From NCBI GenBank assembly GCA_029939895.1, contig JAOZSB010000005.1, positions 1 to 38,354 on the forward strand: DNA of 38,354 nt, given 5' to 3'. Positions within the stretch are counted from its first letter, which is position 1; every line of letters begins with the position of its first letter. Of this stretch, positions 10,495-18,729 are shown one piece after another. The notes below the pieces were generated by a model, which worked only from the letters and a program-made list of their open reading frames with translations, had not been told where the DNA came from and ran no database searches. The position numbers and the translations under genes were made by a program. Source of the stretch: Desulfobacterales bacterium (GTDB taxonomy: Bacteria > Desulfobacterota > Desulfobacteria > Desulfobacterales > JAOZSB01).

Positions 10495-10518
10495 CTAAAG
10501 ATATTACGTCCGTATGAT

Positions 10519-10818
10519 TTAGAATTCACCCAGAGGTCTTGTAAAGGTAAATGTTACGGGATTTTTTACCAATTTTTCATAGGATTGACCAATATTTCCG
10601 CCCATGGCTGCAAAGGGTGATGAAACTACGAAAAAAGCAGTCCCCACAACAATGGAAACAGCTCCCAGAGGTCTAACTATGGTGGCATCAAAAATCATTG
10701 CAGTCTCAGTGACTTCATCAAAAGAAGTTTCTTCAGCAGCAAATGCAGAACCAAGAGGTGCGCTCACAAGAGCGACAGCAATAAACAAAATGACAAAAGA
10801 TTTTATAAAACGACCCAT
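10519..10818 (-). CDS. Small exported/membrane hypothetical protein (~99 aa)
   Basis: Signal peptide (MGRFIKSFVILFIAVALVSAPLGSAFAA), one hydrophobic segment, repeated RPLG motifs (IVRPLGAVSIVVGTAFFVVSSPFAAMGGN ... FTFTRPLGEF); ATG at 10818 with GGGAGG SD. Confidence 0.8.
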   Translation of the reverse strand: MGRFIKSFVILFIAVALVSAPLGSAFAAEETSFDEVTETAMIFDATIVRPLGAVSIVVGTAFFVVSSPFAAMGGNIGQSYEKLVKNPVTFTFTRPLGEF

Positions 10819-10823
10819 ATTAC

Positions 10824-10902
10824 CTCCCAATAAACTTAAATGTTTTAACGAAGCGATGATTTTTGTTTATTCCGAAGGTCTGATTGTGAAATAAGCAAAA
10901 AA
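10824..10902 (-). promoter_or_regulatory. Recurrent leader element, copy C (tandem, proximal)
   Basis: Minus strand TTTTTTGCTTATTTCACAATCAGACCTTCGGAATAAACAAAAATCATCGCTTCGTTAAAACATTTAAGTTTATTGGGAG; 3' end supplies the SD of the downstream CDS. Confidence 0.7.
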
Positions 10903-10903
10903 G

Positions 10904-10981
10904 CTCCCAATAACTTAAAATTTTAACTAAGCTCTCAGACTTAGTTTTTCACGGTGGTTCGGTTATGAAATAAGCAAAAAA
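10904..10981 (-). promoter_or_regulatory. Recurrent leader element, copy D (tandem, distal)
   Basis: Minus strand TTTTTTGCTTATTTCATAACCGAACCACCGTGAAAAACTAAGTCTGAGAGCTTAGTTAAAATTTTAAGTTATTGGGAG; directly abuts copy C. Confidence 0.7.
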
Positions 10982-11109
10982 CTCCATTGAAACCCATTGC
11001 TTTTAAAAAAAAAGAACAAAGTCAAACCAGAATAAGATATTTAAGAAAAAAATAAATAAGCCCGTAAATATTTATTAAGCCTTGATTTTGATTCATTTTT
11101 ATATAAAGA

Positions 11110-11138
11110 AATATAAAGAATATTTATTGCAATGTCAA
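11110..11138 (-). promoter_or_regulatory. Sigma70-type promoter for the tandem leader and small protein gene
   Basis: Minus strand TTGACA (11138-11133) - 17 nt - TATATT (11115-11110). Confidence 0.65.
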
Positions 11139-11204
11139 GTAAAAAGCGGTTTTATGGGTTGGTATTTGTTAAGTCTGTGACAATTTGAAAATAAGATATT
11201 ATAA

Positions 11205-13607
11205 ATGAGACATGATTTAATTGAAACGGCGGTTGCCCTGCCAGTATTTGGAACATATACTTATAGTGTTCCCGAGGGGCTAAAATACTCGGTTTCTCCT
11301 GGGAAGCGACTTCTCGTTCCTTTTGGCAACAGGAAGATTACAGCCTATGCCATAGGTGTAGCAACAAAACCAGAGGACGCAAAGAAAATAAAGTCGATAA
11401 TCGAAGTCCTTGATGAAGAACCTCTCTTTCCAACATCAATGATTCCTTTTTTTCAATGGGTTGCTGACTATTATATACATCCACTTGGTGAGGTCTTGCG
11501 AACCGCACTCCCGGAAGGGGTTAACCTTTTTGATTACACATTTCTTACCCTAACTGATAAAGGTAATAACTCTTTGGACGATGTGCCGGAATTGCTTAAA
11601 AAAGGCCCTGTTAAGCTTCAAAATGCATTAAAGAAAATTCCACGATCCAAGATTAGTGTTCTTGAAAAAAAAGGCCTTGTAAAGATAGAAAAAATTCTGT
11701 CCCAGGCCAGTGCAAAGCCAAAAACCGCTATGTTTGCTACCGCTCAAAAAGGTCATACTCATTCAGTGCAAAAATTGAGTAAAAAGGGAACCCTGATACT
11801 TGAAACTCTTCTTGATAAGGGGGAGATCGAGACAGCCGACCTGAATAGAATTGTAAAAAACTCTTCTGGCCCTTTAAAGACCCTGGTAAAAAAAGGGCTG
11901 GTTAAAATTTTTGAAAAAGAAGTTTATAGAGATCCTTTTGGTGAGGGCATTGAGATGGATACGGTACCTGTTCTTTCTGATGAACAGAACAATGCTGTTG
12001 TCAGGGTTATTGAGCGTATGGACAAAGGTTATTCACCTTTTTTGCTCCATGGAGTTACAGGCAGTGGAAAGACCGAGGTGTATAAACGACTTGTCCAAAA
12101 CGCCCTTGACGCAGGCAGGACCGCTTTGGTGCTCGTTCCAGAGATTGCTCTAATCTCGGAGATTGGACGGCTGTTCCGGTCGAGATTTGGCGAAAAGGTG
12201 GCTTTGCTTCACAGTGGGCTTTCCAGGGGGGAGCGGTTTGACCAGTGGATGAGGATAGTTAAGGGGGAAGCACCTCTTGTTATTGGAGCCAGGTCTGCGG
12301 TTTTTGCTCCTTTGCGTAATATTGGAATCATAATTGTTGATGAGGAGCATGATTCTTCTTACAAGCAGGAAGGCGGGCTTCATTATAATGCCCGTGACCT
12401 TGCCGCTGTAAGGGCATCATTTGAAAAATGTCCGGTTGTGTTCGGGTCTGCTACTCCATCCACACAGTCGTACCACAACGTAAAGACAGGAAAGTACAGT
12501 GTTTCAAATTTACGTAAACGTGTTGCGGCACGTTCCCTGCCCGATGTTATTGTTGTGGATTTGAAAAAATATAAAGACAGAAAAGGCATTAAGAGGTTTT
12601 TTACGCCCGAATTGATACGTGCCCTGGAAAAAGCCCTGGCAAACAAAGAGCAGATCCTCCTGTTCCTCAATCGCCGTGGTTTCGCAAACACTCCTGTCTG
12701 TGCTGTCTGCGGTGCTTCTCTAAAGTGCAAAAATTGTGAAGTCCCCCTGACGCTGCATAAATCAAGTAATGCCTATATGTGTCATTACTGCGGGTTTACT
12801 GCTCCACCCACAGCGACATGTCAAACTTGCGGTTCCTCAAGCCTGATGCTCCTCGGAGCTGGTACGGAAAAGATTGAGGAGGCAGCAGCAAAGTTTTTCC
12901 CAGAGGCCAGAATCGCTCGCATGGATCGTGATACTACCACGAAAAAAGGCTCTATCATCAAGATGCTCAAAGATTTGAAGGATAGAAAAATCGACATCCT
13001 GGTTGGTACCCAGATGATAACAAAGGGGCTTGATTTCCCAAATATTACAATAGTTGGAATAATCTGTGCGGATCTTTCACTGAGCTTTCCAGATTTCAGG
13101 GCAGGGGAGCGGACTTTTCAACTCCTGTCTCAGGTTGCAGGCCGCGCTGGAAGAGGCGATATTCCTGGTACTGTCTTTTTGCAGACATACAATCCAGAGC
13201 ATTACAGCATCAAAACCGCCAGGGATCAGGATTTTTATGCATTTTATAAAGAGGAATCAGTTTTCCGGCGGGCACTTGATTATCCGCCGTATTCTAAAAT
13301 GGTTTTGATCAAAATTTCAGGCAAGGACAAGGACATAACAAAGGCGCGGGGGGAAATGCTTTTTGAGGCAATTCACGAGCTTCAGCAAAATTCACCTGAG
13401 AGTTATGCAAACATTATGGTGATGGGGCCCATAGAAGCACCCATTGCTCGTATTGCGGGTAAATATCGAATGCAGATAGTCCTTAAGGGCCATAGAATCA
13501 ACCGGATGCGAGAACTTTATATTGAGCTTATGAATTCCAATAAGAAGATATTTGCCAGAAACGACGTAAAAATTATTATTGATATTGACCCTTATATGAT
13601 GATGTAA
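11205..13607 (+). CDS. priA: Primosomal protein N' (replication restart helicase PriA)
   Basis: Walker A GVTGSGKTEVY, DEEHD box, Zn-binding cysteines (CAVCGASLKCKNCEVPL...CHYCG...CQTCGS), Q(V)AGRAGR motif. Confidence 0.97.
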   Translation: MRHDLIETAVALPVFGTYTYSVPEGLKYSVSPGKRLLVPFGNRKITAYAIGVATKPEDAKKIKSIIEVLDEEPLFPTSMIPFFQWVADYYIHPLGEVLRTALPEGVNLFDYTFLTLTDKGNNSLDDVPELLKKGPVKLQNALKKIPRSKISVLEKKGLVKIEKILSQASAKPKTAMFATAQKGHTHSVQKLSKKGTLILETLLDKGEIETADLNRIVKNSSGPLKTLVKKGLVKIFEKEVYRDPFGEGIEMDTVPVLSDEQNNAVVRVIERMDKGYSPFLLHGVTGSGKTEVYKRLVQNALDAGRTALVLVPEIALISEIGRLFRSRFGEKVALLHSGLSRGERFDQWMRIVKGEAPLVIGARSAVFAPLRNIGIIIVDEEHDSSYKQEGGLHYNARDLAAVRASFEKCPVVFGSATPSTQSYHNVKTGKYSVSNLRKRVAARSLPDVIVVDLKKYKDRKGIKRFFTPELIRALEKALANKEQILLFLNRRGFANTPVCAVCGASLKCKNCEVPLTLHKSSNAYMCHYCGFTAPPTATCQTCGSSSLMLLGAGTEKIEEAAAKFFPEARIARMDRDTTTKKGSIIKMLKDLKDRKIDILVGTQMITKGLDFPNITIVGIICADLSLSFPDFRAGERTFQLLSQVAGRAGRGDIPGTVFLQTYNPEHYSIKTARDQDFYAFYKEESVFRRALDYPPYSKMVLIKISGKDKDITKARGEMLFEAIHELQQNSPESYANIMVMGPIEAPIARIAGKYRMQIVLKGHRINRMRELYIELMNSNKKIFARNDVKIIIDIDPYMMM

Positions 13608-13677
13608 ATTGATAAACAGTTTATTTTGGGTTTGCCAGGTGAGGTTTTCAAACTCAAATGTGAAGAGGAGATACAAA

Positions 13678-14184
13678 ATGAAAATAGCTGTGATGAGCGA
13701 CAGCCACGATAATATCTGGAAAATGCGCAACGCTGTTGATTGGATTAAGAAAAACAATGTGGAGATGATTGTTCATTGTGGCGATTTTGTGGCCCCGTTT
13801 ATGCTCAAGGAACTTGAAATGGCTGGTGTGCCTGTTCACGGTGTATTTGGAAATAATGATGGAGATCAACACCTCCTGACCAGAATGTCTCTGACAGGTT
13901 TAAAAAATATTACTATCCACGGGCTGATTGGGAAAATTGAGGCAGGGGGTATTGCAATCGCCTTTACGCACTATTTCGACATTGCAGAGGGGCTGGCAGC
14001 AACCGGAAAACACGACCTGGTCTGCTTTGGACACTCCCACACGCATATGGAGGAGCGGGCTGAAAACATCAACGGAAAATCAACCATACTTCTCAATCCT
14101 GGAGAAATAATGGGCAAGGACGGTTCTCCTGGTTTCTGCTGCATAGACACAGATACCATGAAAATTGAGAGGGTTGATATTTAA
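13678..14184 (+). CDS. YfcE/MJ0936-type metallophosphoesterase
   Basis: MKIAVMSDSHDN, VHCGDFVAP, VFGNNDG, CFGHSHTH motifs; start chosen at ATG 13678 with GAGGAG SD. Confidence 0.9.
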   Translation: MKIAVMSDSHDNIWKMRNAVDWIKKNNVEMIVHCGDFVAPFMLKELEMAGVPVHGVFGNNDGDQHLLTRMSLTGLKNITIHGLIGKIEAGGIAIAFTHYFDIAEGLAATGKHDLVCFGHSHTHMEERAENINGKSTILLNPGEIMGKDGSPGFCCIDTDTMKIERVDI

Positions 14185-14275
14185 TGCCAGCCAGAATTGC
14201 GTGCATTGAAAAATTTCATTAAAAATATTGTAAAAAAACTGGTTCAAATTTCATGCGGATTTTCAATAAAAAGTC

Positions 14276-14304
14276 TTGACAAGAGTATGGGTTTTATTTA
14301 TGAA
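14276..14304 (+). promoter_or_regulatory. Putative sigma70-type promoter upstream of element E / tRNA-Asn
   Basis: TTGACA (14276-14281) - 17 nt - TATGAA (14299-14304). Confidence 0.5.
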
Positions 14305-14324
14305 TACTTTTTTCGATGTGGAGT

Positions 14325-14403
14325 TGCTTTGCTTATTTCATAATTGATCCGTCGGTATCAACCAAGCAATCGGCTTCGTTGTTACATTTAAATTTATTAG
14401 AAG
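14325..14403 (+). promoter_or_regulatory. Recurrent leader element, copy E (upstream of tRNA-Asn)
   Basis: TTGCTTTGCTTATTTCATAATTGATCCGTCGGTATCAACCAAGCAATCGGCTTCGTTGTTACATTTAAATTTATTAGAAG. Confidence 0.65.
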
Positions 14404-14423
14404 TATAGAAATTGGTTTCATGC

Positions 14424-14499
14424 TCCCCAGTAGCTCAGTTGGTAGAGCAGGTGGCTGTTAACCACCTTGTCCGTGGTTCGAGTCCGCGCTGGGGAGCCA
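14424..14499 (+). tRNA. tRNA-Asn (anticodon GTT), CCA encoded
   Basis: Acceptor TCCCCAG/CTGGGGA, D arm AGCTCAGTTGGTAGAGC, anticodon arm GGTGG-CTGTTAA-CCACC, T arm GTGGTTCGAGTCCGC, terminal GCCA. Confidence 0.96.
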
Positions 14500-14563
14500 A
14501 AAAATATAAAAGGGTCGTTTTCCGATAAGGAAGCGACCTTTTTTGATTGTAGTCTATGTTAAT
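14500..14563 (+). repeat. Direct repeat copy 1 (tRNA-Asn 3' flank)
   Basis: aaaaaatataaaagggtcgttttccgataaggaagcgaccttttttgattgtagtctatgttaatt; matches 15335-15402. Confidence 0.75.
14512..14544 (+). terminator. Intrinsic terminator after tRNA-Asn
   Basis: GGGTCGTTTTCCGATAAGGAAGCGACC + TTTTTT. Confidence 0.8.
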
Positions 14564-14653
14564 TCCTGCCTGAAAGGCTTTATTTTTTTAAGAAATCCAA
14601 TGCCTTTGGGCAGATTTTTTACCCTGAAAAAAGTCATGTTTCCCGTCTGTAAT

Positions 14654-15253
14654 CTATTTCGATATTTTTTGAATAATATTATTTCCAAAGGGTAATGCTA
14701 AAAGAATAATCCCCAGGAGTACTATATGTAAAGTATTATGAATAAAATATGAATAGACCATTAGCATTACACCGCAAAGCATGAAACTGGACTTGCGACT
14801 CTTTTTGCCATAGGATAAGTAACCCATGCCGAATGCGCTGAAAAAAAACATGGCACCTACTGCGCCATTGCCCGCCTCTTCACTTTCGCCAGTCGGTATG
14901 ACTTTATCCATCAACTCTTTTGGGATGAGCATTTCTTTTGTTGCATTTTTTATTTTTTCAGTTTCCAGCTCAGTTTCGTTTTTTTTAGAAGCGGAACTTT
15001 TTCCTTTCGAGGGTTGGGTGTCTTCTGCGATTGTTTTTTGGGAGACAGTTTGTTTTTTGGCAGGTGATGAAGTTCCAATTTTGTTTAAAACAAAGATTGC
15101 TCCTATGAGAAGTATTATTGAGAGGAATATTACAATCGGTTGCATATTCTGTTCGGTTGAAATGTCTTCTACATAGTCATCAAAAACAAGATCACAATAT
15201 TCGCATTTTTCATCGTCAGCCTGATCAACATGACATCTGGGACATTTTCTCAT
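14654..15253 (-). CDS. Zinc-ribbon membrane protein of unknown function
   Basis: N-terminal MRKCPRCHVDQADDEKCEYC zinc ribbon, one TM, low-complexity linker, C-terminal TM cluster. Confidence 0.75.
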   Translation of the reverse strand: MRKCPRCHVDQADDEKCEYCDLVFDDYVEDISTEQNMQPIVIFLSIILLIGAIFVLNKIGTSSPAKKQTVSQKTIAEDTQPSKGKSSASKKNETELETEKIKNATKEMLIPKELMDKVIPTGESEEAGNGAVGAMFFFSAFGMGYLSYGKKSRKSSFMLCGVMLMVYSYFIHNTLHIVLLGIILLALPFGNNIIQKISK

Positions 15254-15334
15254 AATTTGCCTTTATTCATCATTCTTATTAAATTTTTATTGAAGGCCTA
15301 CTGGAGCAAATTTGACAATTACTAAAGGTGTTTA

Positions 15335-15402
15335 CAAAAAAATTATAAAGGTCGTTTTCCGAAGAGGAAGCGATCTTTTTTTAATTGTAGGCTATGTTCA
15401 TT
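15335..15402 (+). repeat. Direct repeat copy 2 (degenerate copy of tRNA-Asn 3' flank/terminator)
   Basis: aaaaaaattataaaggtcgttttccgaagaggaagcgatctttttttaattgtaggctatgttcatt. Confidence 0.75.
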
Positions 15403-15912
15403 TTTGGAATTATATCAAAAAGTATTTTGAACCCAGGGTTCCCCCATCTTTCCAAATTGAGTTGGAGTGTACAAGATTCAGCAATTTATGTTTTTCATAC
15501 AGCTTTAAAGCTACCTATTTACTCGACACGGGAGAAATTGCTAAATCTTTAATTTCAATGTTTGGTGGATTAGCACTGTCCTGCAAGTTTATATAATCAA
15601 TTTTTGTATAAACATTTTGCCTTTTTTTGTATTTTAAAGAGAATGCTCAGTTTATTTTGGAAAAAAGTCAACCGTTAAATCAATTATTAGTATTTCAATG
15701 TCTGGGCAGGAACTGCATTTTATAGGTTCCGAAGGGGTTGCATGAATCTTGAATTACAACATAAAAAACGGAAATCAAGAAAGGGGCCGAGCTTTATTCT
15801 TCCTGTCGTGTTTACAAATTATTTTACTTTAAAAATCGTTAAAATTGTATTACATAGAGAAGAGGTTTAAAGCATTTTATTACTAATTATTAAACATAAT
15901 GGAAAAAAAGCT

Positions 15913-17772
15913 ATGCGGTATATGAAATTGTTTTGTGTTATGGCTCTTTGCCTTTCTATCGGCTGTGCAACGCCCATTGGTACACGTGAAAAAGAGCCTG
16001 AAAAAATTTATCAGCAGCTTAATATCAATGCCCTGGCAAAGGGTGAGTATGGTTTGATTTCTCATAATGTTTTGCACAGGCATTATTTGCTGGAGAGGTT
16101 CAGCTATGAGCCAGAAGAGGTTATCAAACAGTTACATCAAAAAGTCAGTGAGGATGAACGGCGTGATTTGCTATTCGCTCTGGCGGAATTGAGCTACCTG
16201 ACAGCTGATACCATGGCCAGCGGGTTTGGTCGGCAGAAGCGTGCCAGGGCTATTAGGGCCCGTGCTTTTTTTCTGGTATCGGCGATTTACGCCTATCGTT
16301 ATCTGTTTGACGAGGACATTGAAACTCCGCCTAATCCATATGCGCGTCAGTTCCGGACAGCGTGTGATCTTTATAACAATGCCTTGGCCCGCGCATTTAC
16401 AATGGAAGACGGGAAGCTTGACTTGACCGAGGGGCTACTGCCGCTTCCAGAGGGTAACATCAAGATGAGTCTGGATGCATCTCAATTTTCCTGGGACCTT
16501 AATTTATTTGATGATCTTTGGTCGGCGGACAAGTTTGAAGTTTTCGGGCTTACGGTTCGCAACCGATTTGCCGGCATTGGTGCTCCGTTTATTGCAAGGG
16601 AAAGTGTCAAAGGGGACAGGATTCTTCGTCGGGAAGTACCAGGGACCATATTATTGCGACCAAAAAGAGTAGTTGTCACTACAGAAGATGGCGAAAAAAA
16701 GGAAACATATACTGCAACACTGGAAATATATTCCGCATTTGAGAACGATGAGGTTAAAATCAACAACAATACCGTCCCCCTGGAAAGGGACCTCACAGTC
16801 CAGCTGGCACACACCCTTGACCAGTCGCGTCTTTGGGATGTTGGGTTAGAACAGTTTATCTCTGGTGCCAGCCTTGTAAAAAGCGGAATTTATTATGAGG
16901 CGTTTCATCCTGATAAGATTCCAGTAGTGCTGGTTCATGGCACCATGAGCAGTCCTGTCTGGTGGGCTCAAATGCTCAACACCCTGCGGGCCGATCCAAT
17001 AATCAGTCAGTCTTATCAGTTCTGGTTTTACCTTTATGACAGCGGTAAGCCAACAAGCTTTTCTGCCAGGCACTTGCGAAAATCTATTATGGATACACTA
17101 AGGAAGGTCGATCCAGAGAGCAAAAGCCCAGCACTGGAACAAATGATTCTCATCGGTCATAGTCAGGGCGGGCTTTTGGCAAAGTTAAACGCTGTCGATA
17201 GAGGTGAACGTTTAATCAAAGCGGTTACTGGAAAAACACTAGACGAACTTGATTTGAACGATGCACAAGAGGAAGTTGTGCGGCGTGAGGCAATATGGAC
17301 CCCATTGCCCAATATTGAGCGTGTAGTATTTATTTCCACACCCCATCGAGGGAGTTTTCTTGCCATTAACTGGATTCGCAGATGGGTGAAGAAAATCGTC
17401 TCAATGCCTGGAGATATGCTAAAGCACAGTGCTTTGATGGTTCAGTCCTTTGCCAAATTGAAGCTTCCTGAAGAATGGAAAAATGCTATTTCCGTGACGA
17501 GCATTGACAGCATGTCTCCATCCAATCCTGGCTTGCAACTTCTGGCTGATATGCCCCTTGCAAAGGATATAACCGGACATTCGATTATCGCCATTAAAGG
17601 AGATGAAACCCCGCCAGATGGCGATGATGGTGTTGTCAAATATAAGAGTGCCCATCTGGATTATGTTGCATCTGAATTCATTGTGCGAAGTGGTCATTCC
17701 TGTCAAGGCCACCCACTTGTCATTGAAGAGGTGCGGCGTATACTTTATCAGCATTTAAAAGGGGATCATTGA
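15913..17772 (+). CDS. Lipoprotein with alpha/beta-hydrolase (lipase/esterase-like) domain
   Basis: Lipobox-like MALCLSIGCATPIG; VVLVHGTMSSPVWW, nucleophile elbow GHSQGGLLAK, C-terminal GHS. Confidence 0.82.
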   Translation: MRYMKLFCVMALCLSIGCATPIGTREKEPEKIYQQLNINALAKGEYGLISHNVLHRHYLLERFSYEPEEVIKQLHQKVSEDERRDLLFALAELSYLTADTMASGFGRQKRARAIRARAFFLVSAIYAYRYLFDEDIETPPNPYARQFRTACDLYNNALARAFTMEDGKLDLTEGLLPLPEGNIKMSLDASQFSWDLNLFDDLWSADKFEVFGLTVRNRFAGIGAPFIARESVKGDRILRREVPGTILLRPKRVVVTTEDGEKKETYTATLEIYSAFENDEVKINNNTVPLERDLTVQLAHTLDQSRLWDVGLEQFISGASLVKSGIYYEAFHPDKIPVVLVHGTMSSPVWWAQMLNTLRADPIISQSYQFWFYLYDSGKPTSFSARHLRKSIMDTLRKVDPESKSPALEQMILIGHSQGGLLAKLNAVDRGERLIKAVTGKTLDELDLNDAQEEVVRREAIWTPLPNIERVVFISTPHRGSFLAINWIRRWVKKIVSMPGDMLKHSALMVQSFAKLKLPEEWKNAISVTSIDSMSPSNPGLQLLADMPLAKDITGHSIIAIKGDETPPDGDDGVVKYKSAHLDYVASEFIVRSGHSCQGHPLVIEEVRRILYQHLKGDH

Positions 17773-17845
17773 ATCAGGGCATGATTATTTGTGCCATGGG
17801 TAAAGTGCGATTGGTGGCAAGGGGTGTCAGTTAATTTGGCAAAGG

Positions 17846-18328
17846 CTATATTGCATTTTCTGAAGTTACCTGCTCTATGCCTTTGTCAATTAATTCCTGA
17901 ATTTTTTCGGAATTAAAATTATGGCTGATAATAGAGTATTTTTCACTCATCAATGGTTTATGAATTCCCAGTGTCTCAATACCTTTACCTTTTTCATAAA
18001 CCGTTTCATATACCAGAACAACAATAGTCCCTGAAAGCTGACTTGTATTTATTTTGGAGTTAATGTTCCAGGATTGAAGGTTATAGCTTTTCAGGTTTCC
18101 CAATGCGCTGTTAACAAGGTTTGTGATGTTACCCCATTTTTTTTTGCTGGTATTTTTCCAGAAAAGATCAGAGTAATGCTGGCTCGATGATACAGTATTT
18201 TTTTCTATTCTTTCTTTAAATAGCGACTGGGCAACCTTTTCAGCTTCTCCCTTTCCTTTTACCATGCCGCATGCCAGCAGGGACGAAAAAAGAAGCATGA
18301 AAGCAATTTTAAATACTATTTTTTTCAT
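17846..18328 (-). CDS. Small putative lipoprotein
   Basis: Signal plus lipobox (MLLFSSLLACGM); 160-aa continuous ORF. Confidence 0.7.
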   Translation of the reverse strand: MKKIVFKIAFMLLFSSLLACGMVKGKGEAEKVAQSLFKERIEKNTVSSSQHYSDLFWKNTSKKKWGNITNLVNSALGNLKSYNLQSWNINSKINTSQLSGTIVVLVYETVYEKGKGIETLGIHKPLMSEKYSIISHNFNSEKIQELIDKGIEQVTSENAI

Positions 18329-18729
18329 TTTTTACTCCATAAATGAGGTTGGACAATAAACAGTTCAAATGCTGCGAATATATTGCAAAATCGCATTAAA
18401 AGCAAATTTGTGAATAATAATAAAAAATGAATTAGTCAGGTAAAACATTGTCATTGATTATATACAGGAATTCATGCAAAAGTAAACTGAAAATGATAAA
18501 TAGATTTTGACATTCTGGTTTAATTATTTCAAAAGATAATGCAAATTTTGCGATGTAATTATGGCAAACGTAATCGTTTACAAGAGCCTTTCAATTTGAT
18601 AGCACAAAGCTATTAAGCTACAATGAAGAATTTTTTATGTGAAATTGTACAAGAGTACACTGCTACACTGAGTTTACGTATACTGGTGGTCGAAAAGAAA
18701 AATTTATATAAACAGAAGGTTATCATATT

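Noticed and set aside
13392-13757. 121-aa minus-strand ORF
   Set aside because: Antisense across priA end and metallophosphoesterase start; low-complexity, no domain.
15312-15596. 94-aa plus-strand ORF
   Set aside because: Runs straight through the duplicated terminator repeat (15335-15402); no domain, probably non-coding.
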